From: Klebsiella variicola
Lineage (GTDB): Bacteria; Pseudomonadota; Gammaproteobacteria; Enterobacterales; Enterobacteriaceae
NCBI RefSeq assembly: GCF_000828055.2
Contig: NZ_CP010523.2
Location: 310,001-374,000 of the forward strand
Direction: 5' to 3'
DNA length: 64,000 nt
Translations under genes and position numbers: made by a program
The notes under the pieces: model-generated
What the model saw: the letters and a program-made list of their open reading frames with translations, nothing else
Told to the model about the DNA's origin: nothing
Database searches by the model: none
Part shown: positions 40,954-55,252 of the stretch, one piece after another
Layout of the letters: each line of letters opens with the position of its first letter
Position numbering within the stretch: position 1 is the stretch's first letter

Positions 40954-40954
<1 letters not shown>
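39659..40954 (+). CDS. glgC: Glucose-1-phosphate adenylyltransferase GlgC
   Basis: GlgC makes ADP-glucose from ATP and glucose-1-phosphate, the committed and allosterically controlled step of glycogen synthesis. It has 431 residues, as in E. coli. N-terminal nucleotide-binding motif [16 protein letters not shown], substrate motif [13 protein letters not shown] and a C-terminal beta-helix. The start has AAGGAG six bases upstream. It overlaps glgA by one base (TAATG). Confidence 0.98.
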
Positions 40955-44852
<3,898 letters not shown>

Positions 44853-44870
44853 GCCAGTCAATGCAACTCA

Positions 44871-44895
44871 ACGGGGCCATTTGGCCCCGTTTCTG
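44871..44895 (+). terminator. Terminator of glgBXCAP
   Basis: ACGGGGCC-ATTT-GGCCCCGT followed by TTCTGTCTG. Confidence 0.75.
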
Positions 44896-45002
44896 TCTGT
44901 GCGGAGAACGTTTTATTCGGAAAAGTGCCGGGAGGATTCAGGCTATTGCGGGAATATACTATTGACGTGAATTCGCCAGCAGTACGATAAATGCTCAATA
45001 AG

Positions 45003-45053
45003 TTTACGTTCATAGCCTAATGGCTATAATATGGATGATAGCCTTTAGGCTAT
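45003..45053 (+). promoter_or_regulatory. higBA promoter with two identical-type operators
   Basis: TTTACG (45003-45008) and TATAAT (45025-45030) form the promoter with a 16-bp spacer. Two 16-bp palindromes, ATAGCCTAATGGCTAT (45012-45027) and ATAGCCTTTAGGCTAT (45038-45053), centred 26 bp apart, share ATAGCC-N4-GGCTAT. The first overlaps the -10 box and the second abuts the ribosome site, so antitoxin binding would shut off transcription. Confidence 0.85.
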
Positions 45054-45065
45054 GAGGGATCGCCT

Positions 45066-45413
45066 ATGTGGGATGTAGAAACGACGGATACGTTTGATGC
45101 CTGGTTCGAATTACAAAGTAGAGCTTTAAAAGAGGATATGTTGGCCACGATGCTCATCTTGTCTGAGTTTGGTCCGCAGCTTGGGCGCCCGTATGTTGAT
45201 ACGGTGAAAGATTCAACGTTTCAGAATATGAAAGAACTCCGGGTTCAGCATCATGGGCTCCCCATCCGCGCCTTTTTTGCTTTTGATCCTCTGCGGAAAG
45301 CTATCGTTTTATGTGCGGGCAATAAGGATGGCATGAATGAGAAACGTTTTTACAAAGAGATGATTACTCTGGCTGACAGAGAATTCAGCCAACACCTGAC
45401 TAAGGAGCGATAA
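45066..45413 (+). CDS. RelE/HigB-superfamily toxin (Gp49-like)
   Basis: A 115-residue protein fitting the phage-derived Gp49-like/HigB toxin group of the RelE superfamily, which usually act as ribosome-dependent mRNA nucleases. Signature parts are FGPQLGRPYVDTVKDSTFQNMKELR, then IRAFFAFDPLRKAIVLCAGNKDG and a conserved lysine-rich stretch NEKRFYKEM. The toxin gene precedes the antitoxin, as in higBA. It overlaps the antitoxin start by one base. Located in the glgP-glpD gap, which has no such module in E. coli K-12. Confidence 0.88.
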   Translation: MWDVETTDTFDAWFELQSRALKEDMLATMLILSEFGPQLGRPYVDTVKDSTFQNMKELRVQHHGLPIRAFFAFDPLRKAIVLCAGNKDGMNEKRFYKEMITLADREFSQHLTKER

Positions 45414-45712
45414 TGGCCACGCTAAAAGAACTCATGGCGAAACAGAGTCCTGAAAGCCAGCAGCGTATTGCAGCGAAAGCGGCAGAGATACGCCAGTCTG
45501 TCGCTTTAAACTTGCTTCGAGAAGAGTTGCAAATGTCGCAAACAGAGATGGCTGCGGCTATGGGGGTAAAGCAGCCAACGATCGCTAAAATGGAACAGGC
45601 TGATAACGATCCGCGGCTTTCGACCCTAAAACGCTACATTGCGGCATTGGGGGGAGAACTCAGTATAAATGTCACGTTGCCGACTGGAAAAAAAGTCTCG
45701 TTTAATTTGTGA
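45413..45712 (+). CDS. XRE-family antitoxin (HigA-like)
   Basis: A 99-residue protein with an XRE helix-turn-helix (about 40-75: MSQTEMAAAMGVKQPTIAKM) and a C-terminal strand LSINVTLPTGKKVSFNL. It is the likely antitoxin for the preceding HigB-like toxin and the repressor acting on the two palindromes upstream. The start overlaps the toxin stop (TAATG). Confidence 0.87.
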   Translation: MATLKELMAKQSPESQQRIAAKAAEIRQSVALNLLREELQMSQTEMAAAMGVKQPTIAKMEQADNDPRLSTLKRYIAALGGELSINVTLPTGKKVSFNL

Positions 45713-45716
45713 ACAG

Positions 45717-45751
45717 GTATCCGGGCCAAGCGCAAGCCATAGCCCGGGTAT
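45717..45751. repeat. REP-like hairpin between higA and glpD
   Basis: GTATCCGGGC and GCCCGGGTAT form a near-perfect stem around a 14-nt loop between two convergent genes. It may act as a bidirectional transcript end. Confidence 0.6.
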
Positions 45752-45774
45752 TTCTCTCCTGGCGCCGCGCGATG

Positions 45775-47283
45775 TCAGGACGCTAACGACAGTTCAGACT
45801 TTCCCGCATGCTGCGCCAGCCATTCGCTGATGCGCGCTTGCTGCTCGGCATTCAGCCACATGCCCTGTTTGGTACGACGCCAGATGGCGTCATCCAGGCT
45901 GCGCACCCATTCGTGCTCAACCAGATATTTCAGCTCGGCTTCATAAAACTCATGGCCGAAATCTTCCCCCAGATCGCTCAGGGCGCTGGCTTCCTTCAGG
46001 ATCCACTCGCTGTTGCTCCCGTAGGTGCGGGCATAATGGCGGGCCAGTGATTCGCTGATGAACGGGAAGCGACGGCGTAGTTTTGCTGCATAGTCGTCGC
46101 GGTCGCCGCCGATATCGCCGCCGGGGAGCACCGCGGTTTTGGTCCATGCCGGGCCGATCCCTTTGTAATAGGGAGTCAGTTTTTCCAGCGCATGCTCGGC
46201 CAGTTTGCGATAGGTGGTCAGCTTCCCGCCGAAGACGGAGAGCAGCGGCGCCTGGCCGTTCTCATCGTGAATATCCAGCGTGTAGTCGCGGGTGATCGCC
46301 TGCGGCGAATCCGACTCGTCATCACACAGCGGACGGACGCCGGAGTAGGTCCAGACGATATCGTCCCGGCTGAGAGTCTTTTTAAAGTGCGCGTTATAGA
46401 CGTTCAGCAGGTAATTAATCTCTTTATCATCAATGGTCACCGCTTTCGGATCGCCCTTATACTCGACGTCCGTCGTGCCGATGATGGAGAACTCATCCAT
46501 CCACGGGATAACAAACACAATACGTTTATCTTCGTTTTGCAGAATGTAGGCCTGCTTCTGAGTATGCACTCGCGGCACCACGATGTGGCTGCCCTTGATC
46601 AGGCGGATACCGTAAGGCGAGCGCAGATGCATCCCTTCGTCGAAGAACTGTTTGACCCATGGACCGGTGGCATTGACCAGACCGCGCGCCTTCCAGGTAA
46701 ACTTCTCGCCGCTATCGATATCTTCCGCTTCCACCACCCACAGGCCGTTCTCTCGTTTTGCCGAGATGGCGCGAGTGCGGGTCCGCACTTCGCCGCCTTT
46801 GCGGACAACCATCTGCGCGTTGGCCAGCACCAGGCGGGCATCGTCGACCCAGCAGTCGGAATATTCGAAACCGCGCACAATTTCCGGCTTAAGTACCGAT
46901 TCTGCGCCAAAACGCAAGCCGGTGGAGCCCGGCAGGCTGGTGCGTTTGCCCAGATGATCGTACATAAACAAGCCGATACGGATCATCCATGCCGGACGCA
47001 GATGCGGACGATGCGGGAGACGAAAGCGCATCGGGAAGGCGATATGCGGAGCCATTTTTAACAGCACTTCACGCTCGGCCAGCGCTTCGCTGACCAGGCG
47101 GAACTCATAGTGTTCGAGGTAGCGTAGCCCGCCGTGGATAAGTTTGGAACTGGCGCTGGAGGTAGCGCAGGCGAGATCGCGCGCTTCCAGCATCAGTACG
47201 GATAAACCCCGCCCGGCGGCATCTGCCGCGATACCGGCACCGTTGATGCCTCCGCCTATCACAATCAGATCTTTGGTTTCCAC
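45775..47283 (-). CDS. glpD: Aerobic glycerol-3-phosphate dehydrogenase GlpD
   Basis: GlpD oxidises glycerol-3-phosphate to dihydroxyacetone phosphate at the inner membrane, passing electrons to quinone. The 502-residue flavoprotein has the FAD-binding start DLIVIGGGINGAGIAADAAG and the conserved SSKLIHGGLRYLEHYEF. Its promoter faces glpE and carries a GlpR operator. The glycerol-3-phosphate supplied by Ugp would be used here. Confidence 0.97.
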   Translation of the reverse strand: METKDLIVIGGGINGAGIAADAAGRGLSVLMLEARDLACATSSASSKLIHGGLRYLEHYEFRLVSEALAEREVLLKMAPHIAFPMRFRLPHRPHLRPAWMIRIGLFMYDHLGKRTSLPGSTGLRFGAESVLKPEIVRGFEYSDCWVDDARLVLANAQMVVRKGGEVRTRTRAISAKRENGLWVVEAEDIDSGEKFTWKARGLVNATGPWVKQFFDEGMHLRSPYGIRLIKGSHIVVPRVHTQKQAYILQNEDKRIVFVIPWMDEFSIIGTTDVEYKGDPKAVTIDDKEINYLLNVYNAHFKKTLSRDDIVWTYSGVRPLCDDESDSPQAITRDYTLDIHDENGQAPLLSVFGGKLTTYRKLAEHALEKLTPYYKGIGPAWTKTAVLPGGDIGGDRDDYAAKLRRRFPFISESLARHYARTYGSNSEWILKEASALSDLGEDFGHEFYEAELKYLVEHEWVRSLDDAIWRRTKQGMWLNAEQQARISEWLAQHAGKSELSLAS

Positions 47284-47318
47284 GTTCTTACCCTCTCACA
47301 CTTTCGTTTAAGCTCACA

Positions 47319-47338
47319 AATGCTCGATATCGCTCACT
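47319..47338 (-). promoter_or_regulatory. GlpR operator at glpD
   Basis: AATGCTCGATATCGCTCACT is a dyad close to the GlpR consensus (AATGTTCGATAACGAACATT type) in the glpD leader. The repressor gene glpR is in the window at 48748. Other weak sites may follow up to 47390. Confidence 0.65.
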
Positions 47339-47487
47339 ATAGCAAACAAACGCGCTTTTGGTAACATCAAAAAAACATTTTGGAGTGATGGGTGTAACAT
47401 ATTGGCGTTTCTTTACCGCCTGACGGTACACTACAGGGTAAAATTGGGCCGGCCATCGCCCGTCATGACGAGAAAGAGAAGAGAATC

Positions 47488-47817
47488 ATGGAACAGTTTG
47501 AATGTATCAACGTTGAAGAAGCGCACCAGAAGCTGCATCAGCAGACGGCGGTGCTGGTGGATATCCGCGATCCGCAAAGCTATGCGATGGGCCATACGCC
47601 GGGCGCGTTTCATCTGACCAACGATACGCTGGGCGCGTTTATGCGTGACCACGACTTTGACACGGCGGTGATGGTGATGTGCTATCACGGCAACAGCAGC
47701 AAGGGCGCCGCGCAGTATCTGCTGCAGCAGGGGTTTGATAAGGTCTACAGCGTTGATGGCGGGTTCGACGCCTGGCATCGCCATTTCCCGGCGGAAGTGG
47801 CGCACGGGACGTTTTAA
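47488..47817 (+). CDS. glpE: Thiosulfate sulfurtransferase GlpE
   Basis: GlpE is a cytosolic single-domain rhodanese that transfers sulfur from thiosulfate to cyanide or thioredoxin in vitro; its cellular role is uncertain. It has 109 residues, with the catalytic Cys65 in [15 protein letters not shown], the same position as in E. coli. It starts the glpEGR cluster, divergent from glpD. Confidence 0.95.
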   Translation: MEQFECINVEEAHQKLHQQTAVLVDIRDPQSYAMGHTPGAFHLTNDTLGAFMRDHDFDTAVMVMCYHGNSSKGAAQYLLQQGFDKVYSVDGGFDAWHRHFPAEVAHGTF

Positions 47818-47867
47818 CGGCTGGCAGGTATACTATCCCCCTTTGTGTGGAATAAGCGATTCGCTGC

Positions 47868-48698
47868 ATGTTAATGATTACCTCTTTTGCCAATCCACGG
47901 GTGGCCCAGGCGTTTGTCGATTATATGGCGACGCAGGGGATTATCCTGACCATTCAGCAGCACGCCCAGAGCGACGTCTGGCTGGCTGATGAGAGTCAGG
48001 CCGGGCGTGTCAGGGCTGAGCTGGCCCGCTTCCTTGAGAACCCGGCGGACCCGCGTTATCTGGCGGCGAGCTGGCAGTCCGGACAGACCAATAGCGGGTT
48101 GCGCTATCAGCGCTTTCCTTTCTTTGCCACGCTGCGGCATAACGCCGGCCCGTTCACCTGGGCGATTCTGCTCATCTGCATCGCGGTGTTTATCCTGCAA
48201 AATCTGTTGGGCGATCAGCCGGTGATGATTTGGCTGGCCTGGCCCTACGATCCTTCGCTGCAGTTCGAAGCCTGGCGCTATTTCAGCCATGCTTTCATGC
48301 ATTTCTCGCTGATGCATATTCTCTTCAACCTGCTATGGTGGTGGTATCTCGGCGGCGCGGTGGAAAAACGCATCGGCAGCGGCAAACTGGTGGTGATCAC
48401 CGTTATCAGCGCCCTGTTGAGCGGCTTCGTGCAGCATCAGTTTAGCGGCCCGTGGTTTGGCGGCTTATCGGGCGTGGTCTATGCGCTGATGGGCTACGTC
48501 TGGCTGCGGGGCGAGCGCGATCCGCAGAGCGGTATTTATCTGCAGCGCGGGTTGATACTCTTTTCTTTAGTGTGGTTAATTGCTGGCTGGTTTGACGTTT
48601 TCGGCATGGCGATCGCTAACGGCGCGCATGTGGCTGGTCTGGCGACCGGCCTGGCGATGGCGTTTGTTGATACCTTGCATGGGCGAAAACGCGCATAA
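47868..48698 (+). CDS. glpG: Rhomboid protease GlpG
   Basis: GlpG is an intramembrane serine protease. The 276-residue protein has a cytoplasmic N-domain, six helices, the catalytic Ser201 in [13 protein letters not shown] and His254 in ANGAHVAGL, with the [10 protein letters not shown] helix (His150/Asn154). Numbering is identical to E. coli. It lies between glpE and glpR. Confidence 0.97.
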   Translation: MLMITSFANPRVAQAFVDYMATQGIILTIQQHAQSDVWLADESQAGRVRAELARFLENPADPRYLAASWQSGQTNSGLRYQRFPFFATLRHNAGPFTWAILLICIAVFILQNLLGDQPVMIWLAWPYDPSLQFEAWRYFSHAFMHFSLMHILFNLLWWWYLGGAVEKRIGSGKLVVITVISALLSGFVQHQFSGPWFGGLSGVVYALMGYVWLRGERDPQSGIYLQRGLILFSLVWLIAGWFDVFGMAIANGAHVAGLATGLAMAFVDTLHGRKRA

Positions 48699-48747
48699 AG
48701 ACTTACCGACAGGGGTCGGGTAGGCGATATTTTTCCAGGGATATTTC

Positions 48748-49506
48748 ATGAAACAAACACAACGTCATGACGCGATTATCGAGCTGGTAAAAAAACAGGG
48801 TTACGTCAGCACGGAAGAGCTGGTTGAGCAGTTCGCGGTCAGCCCGCAGACCATCCGCCGCGACCTGAATGATTTAGCCGAACAGAAAATGATCCTCCGC
48901 CATCACGGCGGCGCGGCGCTGCCCTCCAGCTCGGTGAACACCTCCTGGCACGATCGCAAAGCGACCCAGACGGCGGAAAAAGAGCGTATCGCCCGGCGGG
49001 TAGCCAGCGAGATCCCCGACGGGGCGACGCTGTTTATTGATATCGGCACCACGCCGGAAGCGGTGGCGCACGCCCTGCTCGATCACCACGATTTGCGCAT
49101 TGTCACCAATAACCTGAACGTGGCCAACACGCTGATGGTTAAAGAGGACTTCCGCATTATTCTCGCCGGTGGTGAACTGCGTAGTCGCGACGGCGGGATC
49201 ATTGGGGAAGCGACCCTGGATTTTATCTCGCAGTTCCGTCTCGACTTCGGCATTCTTGGCATCAGCGGCGTCGACAGCGATGGCTCGCTGCTGGAGTTTG
49301 ATTATCATGAAGTGCGCACCAAGCGCGCGATCATTGAGAATTCACGCCACGTGATGCTGGTGGTGGATCATACCAAGTTTGGCCGCAATGCGATGGTCAA
49401 TATGGGTAGTATCAGTATGGTCGATGCGGTCTATACCGACGTGCTGCCGCCGGCGGGCGTGCTGAAGGTCATCACCGATAACAACCTCCAGCTGGAGCTG
49501 TGCTAA
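48748..49506 (+). CDS. glpR: Glycerol-3-phosphate regulon repressor GlpR (DeoR family)
   Basis: GlpR represses the glp genes until glycerol-3-phosphate binds. The 252-residue protein has the N-terminal DeoR helix-turn-helix (VSTEELVEQFAVSPQTIRRD, about 18-37) and the sugar-phosphate-binding domain with DIGTTPEAVAHAL. ATG at 48748. The reading frame is intact (the E. coli K-12 MG1655 copy has a known frameshift). Confidence 0.95.
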   Translation: MKQTQRHDAIIELVKKQGYVSTEELVEQFAVSPQTIRRDLNDLAEQKMILRHHGGAALPSSSVNTSWHDRKATQTAEKERIARRVASEIPDGATLFIDIGTTPEAVAHALLDHHDLRIVTNNLNVANTLMVKEDFRIILAGGELRSRDGGIIGEATLDFISQFRLDFGILGISGVDSDGSLLEFDYHEVRTKRAIIENSRHVMLVVDHTKFGRNAMVNMGSISMVDAVYTDVLPPAGVLKVITDNNLQLELC

Positions 49507-49512
49507 ACGGCA

Positions 49513-49532
49513 ACGGCGTCGTCAGACGCCGT
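49513..49532. terminator. Hairpin between convergent glpR and malT
   Basis: ACGGCGTC-GTCA-GACGCCGT lies in the 15-bp gap and overlaps the malT stop. No T run follows in either direction, so its strength as a terminator is uncertain. Confidence 0.45.
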
Positions 49533-52227
49533 ATCCCATCATTTTGAGTAACTGCTGAGCATGCTGCACCGCGTCTTGCCGGTGGGCGACGCCCAGTTTC
49601 TGATACAGGTTGCGAATGTGGGTCTTGATGGTGGTAGCCGCCACGTCAAGCTCGCCGGCAATCTGCTCGTTGCTGTAACCGGAATAGATTAAGCCAAGCA
49701 CCTGCCATTCGCGCTGGGTCAGCGGGCTGGTGCGGATAAGCTCCGGCACCTCCGGGTGATTCAGCAGCCGCTCGACGAACCCTTCGTCAAAGTGGGCGAA
49801 TTTGTGGCGATGATGCTGGTTGATGTCGCGCAGAATACGCTGGGCGCGGTGTTGCTCCAGCTCCGGCAGAGTGTTCAGCTGGATCAGCTGGCGCAGCTGC
49901 TGAGCCATCGCCTCGCCTTCAATCACAAAGTGGTTGATAAAGCCGGTGCGGTTGGCGAGCGTCAGGGCTTCGAGCAAGGCTTTCTGCGCTTCGCTCTTGC
50001 GTCCCGCCTGCCAGTACAGTTGATTGAGCAGCAGCAGGTTGCGGTTGAGATCGCTCATCAAACGCAGCGAACGCGCATTTTCGTTCAGCTCTTCCAGCAC
50101 CATTTCCGCCGGTTCGAAATCGCCCAGCAGGATCTGCGCCCGGGCAATGTTGCGCCACTGGCTCTGCAGGAAGTGGTTGTTGGCGAATTCCGGCTTCGGC
50201 GTCTGGCGCAGCCAGTTGGCCGCCGCGGTTTTATCGCCGGTCATCTGCCAGTAGATCACCCGCACCTTATCGGCGTTGGAGACCCAGTCGCTGTGATAGT
50301 GACCGTTACCGAGCAGGTTTTCCAGCCGGTTCAGGTGGCTACGGGCATTATCGAGATCGCCGCGCGCCAGCGAGCACTGGACCATCAGCGCCAGACACTG
50401 CAGCTGCTGCTGCGGCTGATAAGTTGAGAGAACGTCCATTCCCTGGCGGGCGCAGGCTTCAGCTTCGTCGAGGCGCGCCCATGCCCACAGCAGCTGAGAA
50501 CGGATGCGCAGCAGGAACTCATGCATCGGCAACTGCTCAAGGTGCTGTTCACGCACCAGCTGGAAGGCTTTCTCCTGGCTCTCCCAGGCAGCCTGCAGGA
50601 AGCCCTGGGCAAAGAGAATTTCACTTTGCTGGATAATGCTCCACAGCGCGTAATGCCACACGTCGTGACGGCGGGCCATCTGTTCGGTCTGCTGCATCAC
50701 GGCGAGGGATTTGGTCAGTTTCCCCTTGCAATGGAGGACTTCGCCATGCACCGAGGTGGCGACGATGCGGCTGTAATAGTTGGCCAGCGGCAGCTCTTCC
50801 AGGGCAACCATCGACAGACGTTCCGCTTCGTCCTGGTCGCCGTCGTTAATCGCTACCTGTGCGCGCAGCGCGTTGAAATCGCCATGCATCGCGGTGTCCA
50901 TTTCCACACTCATCTCCTGCTCGGCGCGCGCCAGCAGGGTGTTGACTTCGCTGTAACGATGCTGGCTCTGCATCAGCCAGGCCTGCAGCAGGATCAGGCG
51001 CGGATTTTCCAGCAGATTTGACCAGGGCAGCGCCGACAGCGACTGCTCCAGCAGCCCTAGTTCGCTATGGTTAAACATGCCCCAGGCGTGGTTGAGTAAG
51101 ATATCGCGCAGCATTTTGGCATCGCCAGCGGCCAGCGCATGATGAATGGCCTCGCTGGGGAACCCTTGCGCCATCCAGCTTTCCGCCGCAGCGCGGTGGA
51201 TCTCCGGCAGTTCAACCGCCAGCTCCCACTGACAACGCTGGCGCAGGAAGCTGCCAAACAGCGGGTGATAGCGGAACCATTCACCGGAATCATCCATCCG
51301 CTGCAGGAATAGCCCCTGGCGTTCGATCTCCTCCAGCTGCATCTGGCCATTCTCTTCGCCGGTGACGCGCACGATTAACGCGTCGTTCATCGAGCGCAGC
51401 AGAGAACTCTTCAGCAAAAAGTTACGCGTGCGGGCGTCGACGTTATCCAGTACTTCATCCACCAGATAATCCGACAGATGGCTGGCGTTAATCCCGGCGA
51501 GGCGGCGGGCGGAGTGTTGGGCGGAAGAGTTATTCTGGCGGGCGGAGAGGGCGATGAGCTGCAGCGCGGTGGCCCACCCGGCGACATCGTCGCACAGCCG
51601 GCTGCTGTCGTCGGCTTCGATTGGCGACGTCAGACGGCAGTCGAAAAATTGTTTCGCTTCCTGGTGGGTAAAGGCCAGCTGCTGGCTGCCAATCTCCAGA
51701 AGCTGATCGCGGACGCGCAGGTTGGCAATGCCCAACTGCGGCAGGTTACGCGACAGCACCACCAGGGTCATATTCTCCGGCTGATGGCGCAGGAAAAAGC
51801 GCATCGCGTCATGGATCACCGGATTATTGATCAGGTGATAATCATCAATGACGAGGTACAGCGGGCGCTGCCAGTCGGCGAGTTCAATAAACAGCTGCGC
51901 AAAAAGAGAGGAGAGACTGGCGTACTGGCGCTTTTGCACCATCGCTTCACTGGCCGCGCAGTGGTTGCCGGTAGCCTGCTGGATCGCCGCGATCAGATAG
52001 CTGGCAAAACGCTCCTGCTGATTGTCGCCTTCGTCCAGCGAAAACCACCCGAGATCGTTTTTACCCGCGGCCCACTGAGAAATGAGCGTTGTTTTACCGT
52101 ACCCGGCAGGGCTGGTGATCAGCACGAGACGATAATTGTTCGCGCCGGAAAGTTTCGCCAGTAAACGCTCACGAACCACAGTGTGTTCAAGGCGGACCGG
52201 ACGACTTAATTTGGACGGAATCAACAT
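49522..52227 (-). CDS. malT: Maltose regulon activator MalT
   Basis: MalT is the ATP- and maltotriose-dependent activator of the maltose regulon. The 901-residue protein, as in E. coli, has the STAND-type ATPase (Walker [11 protein letters not shown] near residue 39, VIDDYH Walker B), a helical repeat sensor domain in the middle, and a C-terminal LuxR-type helix-turn-helix ([20 protein letters not shown], then [15 protein letters not shown]). It is divergent from malPQ, with a CRP site upstream. Confidence 0.97.
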   Translation of the reverse strand: MLIPSKLSRPVRLEHTVVRERLLAKLSGANNYRLVLITSPAGYGKTTLISQWAAGKNDLGWFSLDEGDNQQERFASYLIAAIQQATGNHCAASEAMVQKRQYASLSSLFAQLFIELADWQRPLYLVIDDYHLINNPVIHDAMRFFLRHQPENMTLVVLSRNLPQLGIANLRVRDQLLEIGSQQLAFTHQEAKQFFDCRLTSPIEADDSSRLCDDVAGWATALQLIALSARQNNSSAQHSARRLAGINASHLSDYLVDEVLDNVDARTRNFLLKSSLLRSMNDALIVRVTGEENGQMQLEEIERQGLFLQRMDDSGEWFRYHPLFGSFLRQRCQWELAVELPEIHRAAAESWMAQGFPSEAIHHALAAGDAKMLRDILLNHAWGMFNHSELGLLEQSLSALPWSNLLENPRLILLQAWLMQSQHRYSEVNTLLARAEQEMSVEMDTAMHGDFNALRAQVAINDGDQDEAERLSMVALEELPLANYYSRIVATSVHGEVLHCKGKLTKSLAVMQQTEQMARRHDVWHYALWSIIQQSEILFAQGFLQAAWESQEKAFQLVREQHLEQLPMHEFLLRIRSQLLWAWARLDEAEACARQGMDVLSTYQPQQQLQCLALMVQCSLARGDLDNARSHLNRLENLLGNGHYHSDWVSNADKVRVIYWQMTGDKTAAANWLRQTPKPEFANNHFLQSQWRNIARAQILLGDFEPAEMVLEELNENARSLRLMSDLNRNLLLLNQLYWQAGRKSEAQKALLEALTLANRTGFINHFVIEGEAMAQQLRQLIQLNTLPELEQHRAQRILRDINQHHRHKFAHFDEGFVERLLNHPEVPELIRTSPLTQREWQVLGLIYSGYSNEQIAGELDVAATTIKTHIRNLYQKLGVAHRQDAVQHAQQLLKMMGYGV

Positions 52228-52350
52228 AGTTCTACATTTCGCTGTGCAAGAGAGAGGTTGCGATTTTTTTTGCGCTTCGTAATTAATATCTAATAAGGTC
52301 GGTGATTATGAAATTTATTGCAAGTTATGTCCGAACTTTATGCTCTTGAA

Positions 52351-52366
52351 TTTGCTCTATGTCACA
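52351..52366 (-). promoter_or_regulatory. CRP site of malT
   Basis: On the minus strand this reads TGTGACATAGAGCAAA, close to the CRP site of E. coli malT (TGTGACACAGTGCAAA as I recall). It lies about 124-139 bp upstream of the malT start codon. Confidence 0.75.
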
Positions 52367-52744
52367 AATTTTGACATTGGTTGAGAATGGGGAAAAATCG
52401 CAGGCAGAACTCGCCGCCAGCGGTTTTCAGGCGGCGGCTGGCGGAGCGGGGAGAGATTTATTTTATGTGAAGAGTAGTTGTTTGTTTTTATTAAATTATT
52501 GTCAGTGATTTCTTAGAAGTAATCTTTTTTGCGGATCAATGTGATGAAATGTGCTTATTTCTCCAGAGCTCTCTATTTATTTTTTTAATAACCTGGCGAG
52601 AGGCGGAAAGATTTTTAGCGCGTATTGGCCTGTAACAAATTTTTTCCCTGCGGACGTAACCTCTCGATTGTCATATCGCGGTGATTTTTACAGCATATTT
52701 TTGCCTTCTCACCCACACTATAGTGTCCAGGATCACACTTTTCG

Positions 52745-52790
52745 CTCATCCCCGCCACTCCTCCCTGTCTAATCCCCGTCGGGATGAGGA
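52745..52790 (+). promoter_or_regulatory. MalT boxes upstream of malP
   Basis: CTCATCCCC (52745-52753, reverse of GGGGATGAG), CACTCCTCCC (52756-52765, reverse of GGGAGGAGTG) and GGGATGAGGA (52781-52790) are three MalT-type sites. The malP start codon is about 60 bp downstream, so this is the malPQ activator region. The rest of the 624-bp malT-malP gap is AT-rich and holds no recognisable gene. Confidence 0.8.
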
Positions 52791-52851
52791 CGATGAATCG
52801 GGAGGTCGGCACACTAGCGCCATCGTTTTAGTAAAGGACCCGGATCTCATT

Positions 52852-55242
52852 ATGTCACAGACTTCATTTAACAAAGCTCAGTTTCAGGCTGCACTGACGC
52901 GTCAGTGGCAGCATTTTGGTTTACAGTCCGCTTCCGAGATGACACAGCGTCAATGGTGGCGCGCGGTCAGCGGAGCGCTGGCGGAACTTCTGGCGGCGCA
53001 GCCGGTAGCGAAACCGGCGCAAGGACAGCGTCACGTTAACTACATCTCGATGGAGTTTCTGATTGGTCGCCTGACCGGCAACAACCTGCTCAACCTGGGC
53101 TGGTACGAGGGCGTCAGCGACGCACTGAAAGGCTACGACGTCAACCTCACCGATCTGCTGGAAGAAGAGACAGACCCGGCGCTGGGTAACGGCGGCCTGG
53201 GACGTCTGGCAGCCTGCTTCCTCGACTCCATGGCGACGGTGGGGCAGTCGGCGACCGGTTACGGCCTCAACTATCAGTATGGTCTGTTCCGCCAGTCCTT
53301 TGACGATGGCCAGCAGATGGAAGCCCCGGACGACTGGGGGCGTAACAGCTACCCGTGGTTCCGCCATAACGAGGCGCTGGATGTCCAGGTCGGCATCGGC
53401 GGGAAAGTCAGCAAAAACGGCGAATGGCAGCCGGCGTTCGTCATTACCGGCGAAGCCTGGGACCTGCCGGTGCTTGGCTATCGCAACAACGTCGCCCAGC
53501 CACTGCGTCTGTGGCAGGCCAAACACGCTCATCCGTTCAACCTGACCAAATTCAACGATGGCGATTTCCTGCGCGCCGAGCAGCAGGGCATCGACGCGGA
53601 AAAACTGACCAAGGTGCTGTACCCGAACGACAACCATCAGGCCGGTAAAAAACTGCGCCTGATGCAGCAGTACTTCCAGTGCGCCTGCTCAGTGGCCGAT
53701 ATCCTGCGCCGTCATCATCTGGCAGGCCGCAAGCTGGCCGAGCTGGCGGATTACGAAGTGATCCAGCTGAACGATACGCACCCGACCATCGCCATCCCGG
53801 AGCTGCTGCGCGTGCTGATCGACGAGCACCAGCTGAGCTGGGACGACGCCTGGGCGATCACCAGCAAAACCTTTGCTTACACCAACCACACCCTGATGCC
53901 GGAAGCGCTGGAGTGCTGGGATGAGAAGCTGGTGAAAGCGCTGCTGCCGCGCCATATGCAGATCATTAAAGAGATCAACGACCGCTTTAAACAGCTGGTG
54001 GACAAAACCTGGCCGGGCGATAAGCAGGTCTGGGCGAAGCTGGCGGTGGTGCATGACAAGCAGGTGCGGATGGCCAACATGTGCGTGGTGGGCGGCTTTG
54101 CTGTCAACGGCGTGGCGGCGCTGCACTCGGACCTGGTGGTAAAAGATTTGTTCCCGGAATATAACCAGCTGTGGCCGAACAAATTCCATAACGTGACCAA
54201 CGGCATCACGCCTCGCCGCTGGATCAAGCAGTGCAACCCGGCGCTGGCCTCGCTGCTGGATGAGACGCTGAAAAAAGAGTGGGCCAATGACCTCGACCAG
54301 CTGATCAACCTGGAAAAATATGCTGACGATGCGGCGTTTCGTCAGACTTATCGCGATATCAAGCAGGCCAACAAAGTTCATCTGGCTGAGTTTGTGAAGC
54401 AGCGTACCGGGATTGAGATCAACCCGCAGGCGATTTTCGATATTCAGATCAAACGCCTGCACGAGTACAAGCGTCAGCACCTTAACCTGCTGCATATTCT
54501 TGCGCTGTACAAAGAGATCCGCGAAAACCCGCAGGCGGACCGCGTGCCGCGCGTCTTCCTGTTCGGCGCGAAAGCAGCGCCGGGCTACTATCTGGCGAAA
54601 AACATTATTTTTGCCATCAATAAGGTAGCGGAAGCGATCAACAATGACCCGAAAGTCGGCGATAAGCTGAAGGTGGTCTTCCTGCCGGACTATTGTGTAT
54701 CGGCAGCGGAAAAACTGATCCCGGCGGCGGATATCTCCGAGCAGATCTCCACCGCGGGTAAAGAAGCCTCTGGCACCGGCAACATGAAGCTGGCGTTGAA
54801 CGGCGCGCTGACCGTCGGGACGCTGGATGGCGCTAACGTGGAAATCGCTGAGCAGGTGGGCGAGGAAAACATCTTTATCTTCGGCCACACGGTTGAAGAG
54901 GTGAAAGCCCTGAAAGCGAAAGGCTACGATCCGCTGAAATGGCGTAAAAAAGACAAGCTGCTCGATGCGGTGCTTAAAGAGCTGGAGAACGGCACCTACA
55001 GCAACGGCGACAAGCATGCCTTCGATCAGATGCTGCACAGCCTGCTGCAGGGCGGCGATCCGTACCTGGTGCTGGCCGATTTCGAAGCCTACGTAGCGGC
55101 GCAAAAACGGGTAGATGAGCTGTATCGAGACGAGGAGGCCTGGACCCGCGCGGCTATCCTCAACACCGCGCGCTGCGGCATGTTCAGCTCCGACCGCTCG
55201 ATCCGCGATTATCAGCAACGTATCTGGCAGGCGAAACGCTAA
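52852..55242 (+). CDS. malP: Maltodextrin phosphorylase MalP
   Basis: MalP phosphorolyses maltodextrins to glucose-1-phosphate. ATG at 52852 gives 796 residues (E. coli 797); the frame is open further upstream but through the MalT boxes. The PLP lysine is in [14 protein letters not shown], with the N-terminal [15 protein letters not shown] motif as in GlgP. malQ follows after 10 bp. Confidence 0.97.
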   Translation: MSQTSFNKAQFQAALTRQWQHFGLQSASEMTQRQWWRAVSGALAELLAAQPVAKPAQGQRHVNYISMEFLIGRLTGNNLLNLGWYEGVSDALKGYDVNLTDLLEEETDPALGNGGLGRLAACFLDSMATVGQSATGYGLNYQYGLFRQSFDDGQQMEAPDDWGRNSYPWFRHNEALDVQVGIGGKVSKNGEWQPAFVITGEAWDLPVLGYRNNVAQPLRLWQAKHAHPFNLTKFNDGDFLRAEQQGIDAEKLTKVLYPNDNHQAGKKLRLMQQYFQCACSVADILRRHHLAGRKLAELADYEVIQLNDTHPTIAIPELLRVLIDEHQLSWDDAWAITSKTFAYTNHTLMPEALECWDEKLVKALLPRHMQIIKEINDRFKQLVDKTWPGDKQVWAKLAVVHDKQVRMANMCVVGGFAVNGVAALHSDLVVKDLFPEYNQLWPNKFHNVTNGITPRRWIKQCNPALASLLDETLKKEWANDLDQLINLEKYADDAAFRQTYRDIKQANKVHLAEFVKQRTGIEINPQAIFDIQIKRLHEYKRQHLNLLHILALYKEIRENPQADRVPRVFLFGAKAAPGYYLAKNIIFAINKVAEAINNDPKVGDKLKVVFLPDYCVSAAEKLIPAADISEQISTAGKEASGTGNMKLALNGALTVGTLDGANVEIAEQVGEENIFIFGHTVEEVKALKAKGYDPLKWRKKDKLLDAVLKELENGTYSNGDKHAFDQMLHSLLQGGDPYLVLADFEAYVAAQKRVDELYRDEEAWTRAAILNTARCGMFSSDRSIRDYQQRIWQAKR

Positions 55243-55252
55243 AGGAAGGCCT

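Noticed and set aside
49522-52227. Truncated or frameshifted malT
   Set aside because: The frame is intact at 901 residues with both the ATPase and LuxR-type domains.
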